Assembly: GCA_035279525.1 (NCBI GenBank)
Contig: DATEHQ010000063.1
Location: 1-31,241 of the forward strand
Direction of reading: 5' to 3'
Origin: DATEHQ01 sp035279525
Lineage (GTDB): Bacteria; Chloroflexota; Dormibacteria; Dormibacterales; Dormibacteraceae
DNA length: 31,241 bases
Shown here: piece after piece, positions 7,452 to 15,058 of the stretch
Layout: every line of letters begins with the position of its first letter
How positions within the stretch are numbered: the stretch's first letter is position 1
The notes under the pieces: model-generated
The model's input: only the letters and a program-made list of their open reading frames with translations
Told to the model about the DNA's origin: nothing
Databases searched by the model: none
Position numbers and translations under genes: made by a program

Positions 7452-8049
7452 GGCGACCCGTGCCGCTGGCGGCGGTCACGACATGCCGCGCGTACCGCAG
7501 CTTGGCCAGGAAATCGGCAGGCCCTGAAAACGCCTCGATCTCCATCCAGCTCCGACCCAGCTCGTGCGCCGCGTGCGCGTCCGATCCAGTGGCGGGCACT
7601 TTGCCCAGCTCGTCCGCCAGCCGAGCGGCGGCCTGGTTGGCCGCGCCATCGCACCATGGGTTGTACGTCTCGATGATGTCGATGCGGCTCGCCAGGTCGA
7701 CGATGCGCTCCTCGCGAAAATGCGACCTATGGCGGTCGAACGGATGCGGGACGTAGGTCAATCCGCCCATCTCGTGGATGAGGTCCATGACCTCTTCTGG
7801 CTTCTGGAATGGAGGCAGGCGGCTGTTGATGAACAGGCCGATGACCTCGCCTTCGAGAGTCTTCGCCTCCTCCCCGATGATCGCAAGCTGCGGCGCGATG
7901 CGGGCCATCGCGAGCGCGCCTTCGACAGTGTTGTGGTCCGTGAGCGCGATGCGATCGAGGCCGCACTCGTTGCAGCGCGCAACCAGCTCCTCGATCGAGC
8001 TCCGTCCGTCGTGCGAGTAGTTCGAGTGAAGGTGAAGGTCGACCCGCAC
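7444..8049 (-). CDS. PHP-domain phosphoesterase
   Basis: The 201-residue protein contains the four PHP metal motifs: DLHLHSNYSHDG at 4-15, LTDHNT near 35-41, YVPHPFDRHR and GSDAH near 155. Small stand-alone PHP proteins hydrolyse phosphate esters such as nucleoside 3',5'-bisphosphates (RNase AM/YciV type) or histidinol phosphate; this one is shorter than both. The GTG start gives MRVDLHLHS, the usual N-terminus. It follows an unknown gene by 9 nt and overlaps the PfkB kinase gene by 8 nt. A kinase and a phosphatase made from one message suggest work on the same metabolite pool, which is inference. Confidence 0.88.
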   Translation of the reverse strand: MRVDLHLHSNYSHDGRSSIEELVARCNECGLDRIALTDHNTVEGALAMARIAPQLAIIGEEAKTLEGEVIGLFINSRLPPFQKPEEVMDLIHEMGGLTYVPHPFDRHRSHFREERIVDLASRIDIIETYNPWCDGAANQAAARLADELGKVPATGSDAHAAHELGRSWMEIEAFSGPADFLAKLRYARHVVTAASGTGRRA

Positions 8050-8058
8050 CGGCGGCGG

Positions 8059-8430
8059 CTAGAGTGCGGCTTCGCTGAGCCTCCGCTCGCGCGCACGCGC
8101 GAACAGAGGGATGACCTGTGCGGGTCCGCGGCTGCGCGACGCCTGGTCCATCAGCGCGGCCTGCGCGTCGTAGATGATCTCCATCACCTGGGCTGGGCGG
8201 CGCTCACGACCCAGCCGCGCCGCCATCTCCGGATGCGCCTGCCGGAGGAGCACCATCAATCTCGACGTGATCCAACCGGGCACGATGCGAACTTCCTGCA
8301 CCAGACACTCCTCGACCCAGTAAAGCAACTGGTCGGATTCCTGCAGCAGGCGCCGCGGCGTCATCGCGCGGTTCCTACGTCGATGCCAGCGCATGTGAAG
8401 CTCTTGCTCTTCGATCGTCCGCTGGAGCAT
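8059..8430 (-). CDS. Conserved-looking hypothetical protein, basic and helical
   Basis: I do not recognise this 123-residue protein. It is rich in Arg, Gln, Glu and Leu, looks all-helical, and has no membrane segment, signal peptide or Cys cluster. The stretch RWHRRRNRAMTPRRLLQESDQ is strongly basic and could touch nucleic acid or phospholipid. ATG at 8430 is preferred: TATAGT (minus strand, 8448-8443) ends 12 nt upstream, while the TTG at 8439 would be too close to it. It lies between another unknown gene and the PHP gene in the same direction, so it probably belongs to their operon, although the internal promoter-like box could also let it be read alone. Confidence 0.62.
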   Translation of the reverse strand: MLQRTIEEQELHMRWHRRRNRAMTPRRLLQESDQLLYWVEECLVQEVRIVPGWITSRLMVLLRQAHPEMAARLGRERRPAQVMEIIYDAQAALMDQASRSRGPAQVIPLFARARERRLSEAAL

Positions 8431-8448
8431 GGGTTCCAACCCACTATA

Positions 8449-9012
8449 TCAGCGGCCTGCCGCGGCTCTGAACTTTGTCGGGTAGCACAATGTTCGCCAT
8501 CCTCCCGCGGCCGGCACCAGATGCACCTGCCGATCGAAAGTCCACTCCCTCCAGCGCTGGCGTACGCGGTATCGCATGACCAGCCGCGCCACGTTGCTGT
8601 AAGTGCGGTGATGCGCCTTGTCTGTCCATCCGTCGAGGACGGCGACGCTCACCGCCTCCATGTCGAGCAGCTCTGTGTCGTCGTCCAGTCGAGGCATCTC
8701 GCGCATGAAAGCGTCGCGGCTGCCCCAGGCGCGCTGCGCATCCTCGGCGAGCATGTCCCACATCTCGTCGAACCTTCCCTCCATCTGCAGCTTCATGAAT
8801 CGCATCTCGAAGGAGGCGGGTGCGACCGACGCCGGCGGCGTGGACCGCGTCGGCTCCGCAAAAGAAAGGTGCGGCACGGACCCGGCCATGCCGGTGCCCA
8901 CCGACGCGCTGACGAAGCGCCCGAAGTCGTCGGCGGGCCAGGTCCTGAAAAGACCCGCGAGCTTCGCCGGCACCGCCCGCAGGCCCCACCGGCCGGCGAG
9001 CGATCGGAACAA
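8449..9012 (-). CDS. Hypothetical protein, possibly an NTF2-like fold
   Basis: No family is recognised with certainty in 187 residues. The first ~65 residues look low-complexity and Pro/Ser-rich. Residues ~68-180 have a helix, then AEDAQRAWGSRDAFMREMP, then alternating strands ending in VHLVPAAGGWRTLCYPT, which resembles SnoaL/NTF2-like or DUF4878-like folds (a cone-shaped pocket domain). The TTG at 9012 is supported only by a TATCGT box 7 nt upstream; internal ATGs near residues 42 and 70 would keep just the folded part. It is the first gene of the minus-strand run leading to PHP and PfkB. Confidence 0.55.
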   Translation of the reverse strand: MFRSLAGRWGLRAVPAKLAGLFRTWPADDFGRFVSASVGTGMAGSVPHLSFAEPTRSTPPASVAPASFEMRFMKLQMEGRFDEMWDMLAEDAQRAWGSRDAFMREMPRLDDDTELLDMEAVSVAVLDGWTDKAHHRTYSNVARLVMRYRVRQRWREWTFDRQVHLVPAAGGWRTLCYPTKFRAAAGR

Positions 9013-9054
9013 TCGCTTGACGATAGCCGCTAGATGTTGTGTGATGTCCCCAGA

Positions 9055-9075
9055 CTGTATACAGAATGTGGATAA
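9055..9075. promoter_or_regulatory. Palindrome CTGTATACAG next to a consensus DnaA box
   Basis: CTGTATACAG (9055-9064) is a perfect 10-bp palindrome. Two bases later TGTGGATAA (9067-9075) is the exact reverse complement of the DnaA box TTATCCACA. Both lie in the 141-bp spacer between the iron-sulfur gene and the start of the unknown gene at 9012. The palindrome sits about 30 nt upstream of that gene's likely -10 and could be an operator. One DnaA box alone does not make an origin. Confidence 0.35.
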
Positions 9076-9153
9076 CTCGCAAGTCCCAGTCGTACGGGCG
9101 GATCAAGCGATGATCAGGCTCGGGCGCGGTGGGTGGCGAGTCGCGCCGAGGGC

Positions 9154-9549
9154 TCAGCCCAGCATCAGCCGCCGGACGACAGCGCCGACCTCTTTCAGCG
9201 GAACGCCCACGGGGCACGCGGCGGCGGCAGCCTCGAGGTCCGACGACTCGCCCTCCAGGTCGGAGGACGCATCCCCCAGACGCGCGTAGAGGCGCATGTA
9301 AGAGGTCGCGAGGTCGGGCGTGCGCGTCTTGCCGATCCTGCCGGCCGCCAGCGCGCAGAGGCCGCAATTGATGCACCCGACCAGCTGCGGATGACGCGCC
9401 CTCTCTGATTCATCGAGCGGCCGGATCCCATCGGGTGCGTAGGTCTCCAACAGCGAATCGAGCTGCGCATGGCCGCGCGTCACGCGCCGCCGCGTGAGAT
9501 GCACGCCATACGCCCACGCGAGCCGGGCAAGCGAATCGGTGCGCGCCAA
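9154..9549 (-). CDS. Small single-cluster [4Fe-4S] protein coupled to glpA
   Basis: In 131 residues the only conserved-looking motif is C59-I-N-C62-G-L-C65 followed far downstream by A-C112-P, the ligand pattern of one [4Fe-4S] ferredoxin-type cluster. It has no membrane segment. The TTG start lies 3 nt after the stop of the GlpA-like dehydrogenase, so the two should be made together. In enterobacteria GlpA works with GlpB and the two-cluster membrane protein GlpC; neither is visible here. I infer that this protein is a minimal electron carrier replacing part of GlpC. The residues between the Cys motifs resemble no known family. Confidence 0.72.
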   Translation of the reverse strand: MARTDSLARLAWAYGVHLTRRRVTRGHAQLDSLLETYAPDGIRPLDESERARHPQLVGCINCGLCALAAGRIGKTRTPDLATSYMRLYARLGDASSDLEGESSDLEAAAAACPVGVPLKEVGAVVRRLMLG

Positions 9550-9552
9550 GGC

Positions 9553-11160
9553 TCAGCTCCTCAGCCCGCGCATGGCGCCGTGCGCCAGCTCCTCCTCAGC
9601 CCAACCGGCGTGACCGAGCACCGGCGCGCGACCCAACCATGAGCCGGCCACGAAATCGCGCACGGCCTCGAACCGCTGTCCGGCGCTCCAACTCAGCTCG
9701 CGGCCGATGACCTCGGCGGCCCTGATCACGCACGCGGCGCCGGCGCATGGCCCCGCGGCAATGCCGACTCTTCGAAACGCGTCGGCGAGAGTACGCACCT
9801 GCTCGTGTCGTGCCGCGTAGGCGAGCTCGGCCTCGGTCACCGGCTCGCACCTGCACGCGATCCTGCCCACGCCGCCCTCGTCCAGCACCTTCTCGGCATT
9901 CGATCCGTGGCGGCTCTGCAGCTTGATCGCGGCGAGGGCCGTGATCCCGCAGCGCGCGGCGAGCTCAGCAGCCGGCTCCAGGTCCGATTCGTTACCTGGC
10001 AGGGGCGTCGTCGCCGTGGTGCACGAAGCCTGATGTCCGAGCTTGCGGCACACCACGTCAGAGGTCTGCTCGGCCATCAAGCGGTACATGGAGAGCTTGC
10101 CGCCCGCGATCGTGATGAAACCCTCCACACCCTGGGTCGAGTGGTCGATCACCTCGTACCGGCGCGACAGCTCGTCCTCGTAGCGACGCCACTTGAACAG
10201 CGTCGGACGGACGCCGGCCGTCGTGCGCACAGGGCGGTACGAGCGGATGGAGGGGAAGACGCGCTCGCACGCCTGCAGCAGGTACTCGACCTCATCCTCG
10301 AGCACGTCGACCGAGTCGAGGTCACCGTAGAAGTCGTCATCGGTGGTGCCGAGCAGCGTGAATCCCGCGTGGGAGACCATCAGCACGTCGCGCCCGTCCA
10401 CCGACTCCGCCATGATCGAAAAATTCGAGATGCGGTGCGGATACACGAGGTGGATGCCCTTGGCCGGCCGCAGCGAGACGGGCACGCCGGCCATGCCGCT
10501 CACCTCGGGCGCCCACGGTCCGCTCGCGTTGACCACCACCCGCGCGCGGGCCTCTGTGGCGGAGCCGTCCGGACCGCGGTACTTGACCCCGATCACCTTC
10601 GCGCCGTCGCGGATCAATCCGGTGACTGTGCTGTGGTTGAAGGCGCGGGCGCCGTGGGACACGGCGTCGGCGACGTTGGCGAACACGAGCCGGTGCGGGT
10701 CGACGCCCCACTCCTCGTTCGTCACGGCGCCCACGATGTCAGGCGACAGGCCGGGCTCCGCGCGCAGCGCTTCCTCCGGCGTGAGGCGGTGGTGCGGGTG
10801 TGCCTTCTTCAGCGGCTGGTAGCGGTCGTACACCTCCATGAACGTCTCGACGCGCTCGATGTTGTTGCGGTCGTGGGCGAAGACCGGGACGATGAACATG
10901 ACGCGGTAGACCAGGTTGCGTGCGATGGTCACGATGTGCCCCGCGTCCTCGCACGAGAGGCGCGTGGTGTCCCAGTCGAACTCGAGGTAGCGCGGGCCGC
11001 CATGGATCATCCAGGTCGAGGAGCCGCTGGTGCCGCCGCCCCAGTCGCCCTTCTCCAGCAAGAGGACTGACAGTCCGCGCAAGGAAAGGTCTCGCGCGAT
11101 GCCTGCGCCGGTCACACCGCCGCCGATGACGGCGACGTCGTGAGAGGTCGGCGCACCCAC
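9553..11160 (-). CDS. glpA: FAD-dependent glycerol-3-phosphate dehydrogenase, GlpA type with BFD [2Fe-2S] domain
   Basis: The enzyme oxidises glycerol-3-phosphate to dihydroxyacetone phosphate at the membrane face. Residues ~8-370 are the DAO domain, with the FAD loop VIGGGVTGAGIARD, the family block HGGPRYLEF, VVNASGPWA and a C-terminal SMYRLMAE region. Residues ~430-480 form a BFD-like [2Fe-2S] domain with C436-R-C438 and C472-x4-C477, which separates GlpA from aerobic GlpD. Length is 535 residues, typical of GlpA. The GTG start lies 10 nt after the EF-G-like gene's stop; the small Fe-S gene follows after 3 nt. GlpB is absent, so the electron route is unclear. Confidence 0.88.
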   Translation of the reverse strand: MGAPTSHDVAVIGGGVTGAGIARDLSLRGLSVLLLEKGDWGGGTSGSSTWMIHGGPRYLEFDWDTTRLSCEDAGHIVTIARNLVYRVMFIVPVFAHDRNNIERVETFMEVYDRYQPLKKAHPHHRLTPEEALRAEPGLSPDIVGAVTNEEWGVDPHRLVFANVADAVSHGARAFNHSTVTGLIRDGAKVIGVKYRGPDGSATEARARVVVNASGPWAPEVSGMAGVPVSLRPAKGIHLVYPHRISNFSIMAESVDGRDVLMVSHAGFTLLGTTDDDFYGDLDSVDVLEDEVEYLLQACERVFPSIRSYRPVRTTAGVRPTLFKWRRYEDELSRRYEVIDHSTQGVEGFITIAGGKLSMYRLMAEQTSDVVCRKLGHQASCTTATTPLPGNESDLEPAAELAARCGITALAAIKLQSRHGSNAEKVLDEGGVGRIACRCEPVTEAELAYAARHEQVRTLADAFRRVGIAAGPCAGAACVIRAAEVIGRELSWSAGQRFEAVRDFVAGSWLGRAPVLGHAGWAEEELAHGAMRGLRS

Positions 11161-11170
11161 GGACCGAAGC

Positions 11171-13204
11171 TTAGTGGCTCGCGGCGGCCGCCTCGTGCTG
11201 CTTCTGGAACTCTTCGATGATGCCTTTGGCCAGGTGGGCCGGCATCTCCTCGTAGTGCGTGAACTTCATGGAGAAGCTGCCGCGGCCCTGTGTGATCGAA
11301 CGCAGGTCGAGGGCGAAGCGCAGCATCTCGTGCTCGGGCACCGCCGCGTGGACGTTCTGATAGCCGTCGTCGGGCTCGGTGCCCAGGATCTTGCCGCGGC
11401 GGCCGTTGATGTCCGACATGATGTCGCCCAGGTTTTTCTCCGGGACGCGAATGCTCGCTTCCACGATGGGCTCCAGCAGCACCGGGCCGGCGTCCAACGC
11501 TCCCTTTCTGATCGCCATCGAGCCTGCGATCTGAAAGGCCATGTCGTTCGAGTCGACGGAGTGGTACTTGCCGTCGACGAGCGACACCTTGACGTCGACC
11601 ATCGGGTATCCGGCCACGACGCCCTTGGCCATGTTGTCGACGATCCCCTTCTGCACGGACGCGCGAAAGTTCTGAGGAATCGCCCCGCCGAAGATCCTGT
11701 CCTCCCACACGAAGCCCTCGCCGCGCCTGGTCGGGGCGACCTCGATCACACAGATGCCGTACTGGCCGTGGCCGCCCGACTGCTTGACGTGACGGCCCTC
11801 TGCCCGGCTGTGGCCTGAAACCGTTTCCCGGTAGGCCACCCTCGGCACCTGCGTGGTGGCTTCCACGCCGTACTTGCGCTTCAGCTTCTCCAGCGTCACG
11901 TCGAGGTGCACGTCCCCCAGGCCCGCGATCACGAGCTGCTTGGTCTCTTCGAGGCGCTCGACGTGCAGCGTCGGGTCCTCCTCCCCAAGTCTCGCCAGGC
12001 CGCTCGAGATCTTCTCCTCGTCCCCCCGAGCCTTGGGCGTGATGGCCACGCTGTAGGCGGGGCCGGGAAGGTCAAGCGGCGGGAGTGGCCCGCCGTCCTT
12101 GACGCCGATGGTGTCGCCCGTGAGCGTGTGCGTCAGCTTGGTCGCCGCGCCGATGTCACCGGCCCGGACCTCCGGCGTCGCGACGTGCTCCTTGCCGCGA
12201 GGGAAGAAGATCTGCGCCAACCGCTCGTCTCCGCCGCGGTTGAGGTTCGTGAGATGCGCGTCGGCCTTGACTGTGCCGGCCACGACCTTGAAGTAGCTCA
12301 CCCGGCCGAACTGGTCGCCGCCGGTGCTGAACACCAGGGCCTTGGCCGGCTGGTCGGGCTCGACCTGAGGCGCCGGCATCAGCTCGGTGATGGTCGACAT
12401 CAGCGTGCGCACGCCGAGCAGCTTGGTCGCCGAGCAGCAGATGACAGGAGCGACCTTGCCCTCCAGGATGCCCTCGCGCAACCCACGCTGGATCTCCTCC
12501 TCACTGAGCGTCCCGGCGTCGAGGTATTTCTCGAGCAGCGAGTCGTCGCTTTCCGCCGCGGCTTCGATGAGCTGACCGCGGAACTCGTCGACGCGAGCCT
12601 TCATGTCGTCGGGAATCGGCACCTCCTCGCCCTTCCCGTCCGCGGTGGTGACGAAGGCTTTCAGGTGAAGGAGGTCGACGATGCCGCGGAAGTCCTGCTC
12701 CGACCCGATGGGCAGGTGCAGCGGAAAGGGCCGCGGCGACAGGTGCTCCCGCATCGCGGCCACGGCGCCGTAGAAGTCAGAGTTCTCCTTGTCCAGCTTG
12801 TTGACCACCACGATGCGCGGGTGGCTCGTGCGGTTGCAGTGCTCCCACGCGACCTCGGCTCCCACCGGCAGCTGGGCGCTCGGCCCGACCACCACCACGG
12901 CGCCCTCAGCCGCGCGCAGGCCGCTGAAAACCTGCCCCGCGAAATCGAAAAAGCCCGGCGCGTCGAGGATGTTGATCTTGAAGCCGTTGTGCTCCGCGAA
13001 GGCGGCGCCGAGGTTGATCGAGATCTTCCGCTTCTGCTCCTCGGGCTCGAAGTCCGTCGTCGCGGTGGATTGGTCCGTCGATCCGAGGCGGGGAATCGAG
13101 CCCGAGGCAAAGAGCATCGCCTCGGCCAGGGTCGTCTTTCCATCGTGCGAGTGGCCCAGCAGGACCACGTTTCTGATCTTGTCCGCAGCGTAATCAGTCG
13201 CCAA
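11171..13204 (-). CDS. EF-G2-like translational GTPase (FusA2 type)
   Basis: About 677 residues show the EF-G domain order: GTPase with G1 GHSHDGKTT (17-25), NKLD and the G' region, then domain II, LGDVHLDVTLEKLKRKYGV of domain III, the domain IV stretch GHGQYGICVIEV, and domain V near the C-terminus with GRGSFSMKFTHYEEMP. G3 reads DAPGFFDF instead of DTPGHVDF, so the catalytic His of translational GTPases is Phe. The mycobacterial EF-G2 paralogue lacks ribosome-stimulated GTPase activity, and the same is plausible here. This is a paralogue, not the housekeeping fusA. TTG at 13204 is chosen over the TTG at 13222: the family begins close to DKIRNVVLLGH, and GGGGGT precedes it. Confidence 0.88.
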   Translation of the reverse strand: MATDYAADKIRNVVLLGHSHDGKTTLAEAMLFASGSIPRLGSTDQSTATTDFEPEEQKRKISINLGAAFAEHNGFKINILDAPGFFDFAGQVFSGLRAAEGAVVVVGPSAQLPVGAEVAWEHCNRTSHPRIVVVNKLDKENSDFYGAVAAMREHLSPRPFPLHLPIGSEQDFRGIVDLLHLKAFVTTADGKGEEVPIPDDMKARVDEFRGQLIEAAAESDDSLLEKYLDAGTLSEEEIQRGLREGILEGKVAPVICCSATKLLGVRTLMSTITELMPAPQVEPDQPAKALVFSTGGDQFGRVSYFKVVAGTVKADAHLTNLNRGGDERLAQIFFPRGKEHVATPEVRAGDIGAATKLTHTLTGDTIGVKDGGPLPPLDLPGPAYSVAITPKARGDEEKISSGLARLGEEDPTLHVERLEETKQLVIAGLGDVHLDVTLEKLKRKYGVEATTQVPRVAYRETVSGHSRAEGRHVKQSGGHGQYGICVIEVAPTRRGEGFVWEDRIFGGAIPQNFRASVQKGIVDNMAKGVVAGYPMVDVKVSLVDGKYHSVDSNDMAFQIAGSMAIRKGALDAGPVLLEPIVEASIRVPEKNLGDIMSDINGRRGKILGTEPDDGYQNVHAAVPEHEMLRFALDLRSITQGRGSFSMKFTHYEEMPAHLAKGIIEEFQKQHEAAAASH

Positions 13205-13297
13205 GCCAAAACCCCCACACAACGGTCGCGGCGGTGAGAGCTACAAGTCTAAGGCGCGCCCAAATCGTGATCCGGAGGCGCCGATCGCCGCGGCCCG

Positions 13298-13303
13298 TAC
13301 AAT
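13298..13303 (+). promoter_or_regulatory. -10 element TACAAT for a leaderless small gene
   Basis: TACAAT matches five of six consensus positions and ends 9 nt before the ATG at 13313, so the transcript probably begins at or very near that ATG. An earlier in-frame ATG at 13307 is only 3 nt from the hexamer and would be upstream of the transcript start; the promoter therefore decides the start. The EF-G2-like gene diverges from this region. Confidence 0.55.
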
Positions 13304-13312
13304 CTGATGCCT

Positions 13313-13537
13313 ATGGCCAAGAAGACGGCGTCCATCGAAGAGGTGCTCGCCTCCATCGACGCCGCGCGGGACAAGGTCATGGCCGACGAGGTCAAGTCCC
13401 TGACCAAGCTCGGCATCCCCAAGGCGATGGCTTACCAGATGATCGCCAGCAGGTTCCACCAGAAAGTGGGCAACCAGGAGGAAGCGGAGCCCGACCCGTT
13501 CGAGGGGCCGGCCACCTCCTGGGAAGAGATCGGCTAG
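13313..13537 (+). CDS. Small hypothetical protein (74 aa)
   Basis: I do not recognise this protein. It starts MAKKTASIEEVLASID, is mixed-charge and helical through residue ~50 (KSLTKLGIPKAMAYQMIASRFHQK), and ends in an acidic Pro/Glu tail DPFEGPATSWEEIG. It has no Cys, signal peptide or membrane helix. The central part could be a short helical DNA- or protein-binding unit, but no motif proves it. The ATG is selected by the TACAAT element 9 nt upstream. It precedes the HTH-M24 peptidase by 25 nt on the same strand and is probably cotranscribed with it. Confidence 0.7.
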   Translation: MAKKTASIEEVLASIDAARDKVMADEVKSLTKLGIPKAMAYQMIASRFHQKVGNQEEAEPDPFEGPATSWEEIG

Positions 13538-13562
13538 GGCTCGCGGGCCGTCCTCTTCCGCA

Positions 13563-15035
13563 GTGACCCGCGCCCAGCGGCTCGCTCGCCTGTTGCGCGT
13601 CCTGGCCGTGATCGTCGCCGAGCCAGGCCTCAACCCGCTGGAGCTGGCCGACCGCGCTGGCGTCTCCGAGCGCACCCTCCGGCGCGACCTGGCGGAGCTG
13701 CGCGAGCTCGGTTACGAGGTCACCTACACGAGCGGCTATGAGGTCCAGGAGAAGCTGAACCTCGACGCGCGCTCCGCCAGGCGCAAGAAGCCGACAGGCG
13801 ACGAGGAGCTGATCGAGGCGGTGGCTCAGGTGCTTGGCGCGGCCAGGATCGGGGCCGCTGCCGCGCCGAGCCCGCAGCCGCGCAAGGCGCGCGGCGAGCA
13901 GCACCGGCCTGAGCCGGCGGAGCGCGCTCTCGTCCTCATCCCCAGCGGTGACGCCGACTTCCGCTACGCGTCGGGCTTCGAGGTGGAGTCAGGCCTCTAC
14001 ATCCGTTATCCGGACGGCCGCGACGTGCTGGCGGTGAGCCCTCTCGAGCTCGACCGGGCGCGGGCGCAGAGCAGCGTCGCCGAGGTGATCGAGGACCGCG
14101 AGGCGTACGTGCACCAGGCGTGGGCGCAGCTTGCGGCGCGGATGCTGCGCGCCCATGGTGTGACCGCCGCGCGGGTGTCGCCACGGCTGCACGCGGTGCA
14201 GCTCGAGGACCTGCGCGCGAGCGGGGTCGACGTCGAGGTCGACCGTGAGCTCTTCGCCGCTGAGCGCCGGCGGAAGTCGCCTCGGGAGGCGGATGCGATC
14301 AGGTCCAGCCAGAACGCCGCGGCGGCGGCGGTGGTCGAGGTGATCGCTGAGCTGGCGAAGGCCGAGATCCGAGGCGGGATGCTGTGGCTCGACGGCGCGC
14401 AGCTGACCTCCGAGCACCTCTACGCCAGGGCGCAGATGAAGCTGGGTGAGCTTGGCTTCACGTGTCCCGAGATGATCATCGCGGGCTCGCCCGAGTGCGC
14501 GCTTCCGCACTTCCGCGGCGAGGGTCCGATCAGGGCCAACGCGCCAGTGATCATCGACATCTTCCCGGTGAGCCGCGCGACCGGATACCACGGCGACCTC
14601 ACCCGCACCGTGGTCGTCGGCGAGGCATCCGAAGAGGTCCGTCGCATGCACGCCGCCGCGGTGCAGGCGCTGGAGGCGGGAGTCGAATCGACGCGCGCCG
14701 GTGTCAGCGGGCGCGAGGTCCACGCCACCGTGTGCCAGGTGCTCGTCGACCGGGGATTCGGTACGACCACCAGTGGCTTCGAGGGCCCCGAGGGCGTGGC
14801 GAAGATGAATCACAGCACGGGCCACGGCGTCGGCCTGGAGGTCCACGAGGAGCCGGGCGTGAAGGAGGCGGCCACCTATCCCCTGGAGGCCGGCGACGTG
14901 ATCACCGTCGAGCCCGGCCTCTACAAGCTCGGCCTCGGCGGCGTGCGGGTGGAGGACACCGGGATGGTCACGGAGCGTGGCTTCGAGAACTTCACGTCGC
15001 TGCCGCGCAGCCTCGACCCCCGCGACTATCTGTAA
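13563..15035 (+). CDS. HTH domain fused to M24 (Xaa-Pro aminopeptidase-like) metallopeptidase
   Basis: Residues ~1-60 are a winged-helix HTH of the DeoR/HTH_11 type usually seen before WYL domains (GLNPLELADRAGVSERTLRRDL, then YTSGYEV). After a 60-residue Arg/Pro/Ala linker comes a creatinase-like N-domain (~122-250) and an M24 pita-bread domain (~255-490). All five metal ligands are present: D332, D345 (GDLTRT), H421 (STGHGVGLEVH), E450 (VEPGLY) and E464 (RVEDTG). The peptidase half should cleave N-terminal residues before proline. The frame is open throughout, without a good internal start. The GTG at 13563 has no Shine-Dalgarno. The XRE gene follows 23 nt later. Confidence 0.85.
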   Translation: MTRAQRLARLLRVLAVIVAEPGLNPLELADRAGVSERTLRRDLAELRELGYEVTYTSGYEVQEKLNLDARSARRKKPTGDEELIEAVAQVLGAARIGAAAAPSPQPRKARGEQHRPEPAERALVLIPSGDADFRYASGFEVESGLYIRYPDGRDVLAVSPLELDRARAQSSVAEVIEDREAYVHQAWAQLAARMLRAHGVTAARVSPRLHAVQLEDLRASGVDVEVDRELFAAERRRKSPREADAIRSSQNAAAAAVVEVIAELAKAEIRGGMLWLDGAQLTSEHLYARAQMKLGELGFTCPEMIIAGSPECALPHFRGEGPIRANAPVIIDIFPVSRATGYHGDLTRTVVVGEASEEVRRMHAAAVQALEAGVESTRAGVSGREVHATVCQVLVDRGFGTTTSGFEGPEGVAKMNHSTGHGVGLEVHEEPGVKEAATYPLEAGDVITVEPGLYKLGLGGVRVEDTGMVTERGFENFTSLPRSLDPRDYL

Positions 15036-15045
15036 ATCGGCCCTT

Positions 15046-15051
15046 TACAAT
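15046..15051 (+). promoter_or_regulatory. -10 element TACAAT for a leaderless XRE gene
   Basis: TACAAT ends 7 nt before the ATG at 15059, with no Shine-Dalgarno between. It lies just after the peptidase stop (15033-15035), so the regulator can be transcribed separately from the peptidase as a leaderless message. No convincing -35 is visible. Confidence 0.5.
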
Positions 15052-15058
15052 AGGCGGC

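Noticed and set aside
7564..9033. 489-codon plus-strand open frame across the PHP and unknown genes
   Set aside because: It is antisense to four genes with clear motifs or operon spacing, is full of Arg/His/Val, and shows no domain; it is a by-product of high GC.
9067..9075. Replication origin
   Set aside because: A single DnaA box without dnaA, dnaN, further boxes or an AT-rich unwinding region is not enough.
9805..11070. 421-codon plus-strand open frame antisense to glpA
   Set aside because: Low-complexity Arg/His/Asp/Val composition and no motif; the opposite strand encodes a complete GlpA.
11906..13237. 443-codon plus-strand open frame antisense to the EF-G2-like gene
   Set aside because: No recognisable fold; mirrors EF-G codons in another frame.
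14462..15058. In-frame upstream extension of the XRE gene into the peptidase gene
   Set aside because: The sequence is Arg/Gly/His-rich frame-shadow of the M24 domain; ATG 15059 follows a -10 box and starts the HTH naturally.
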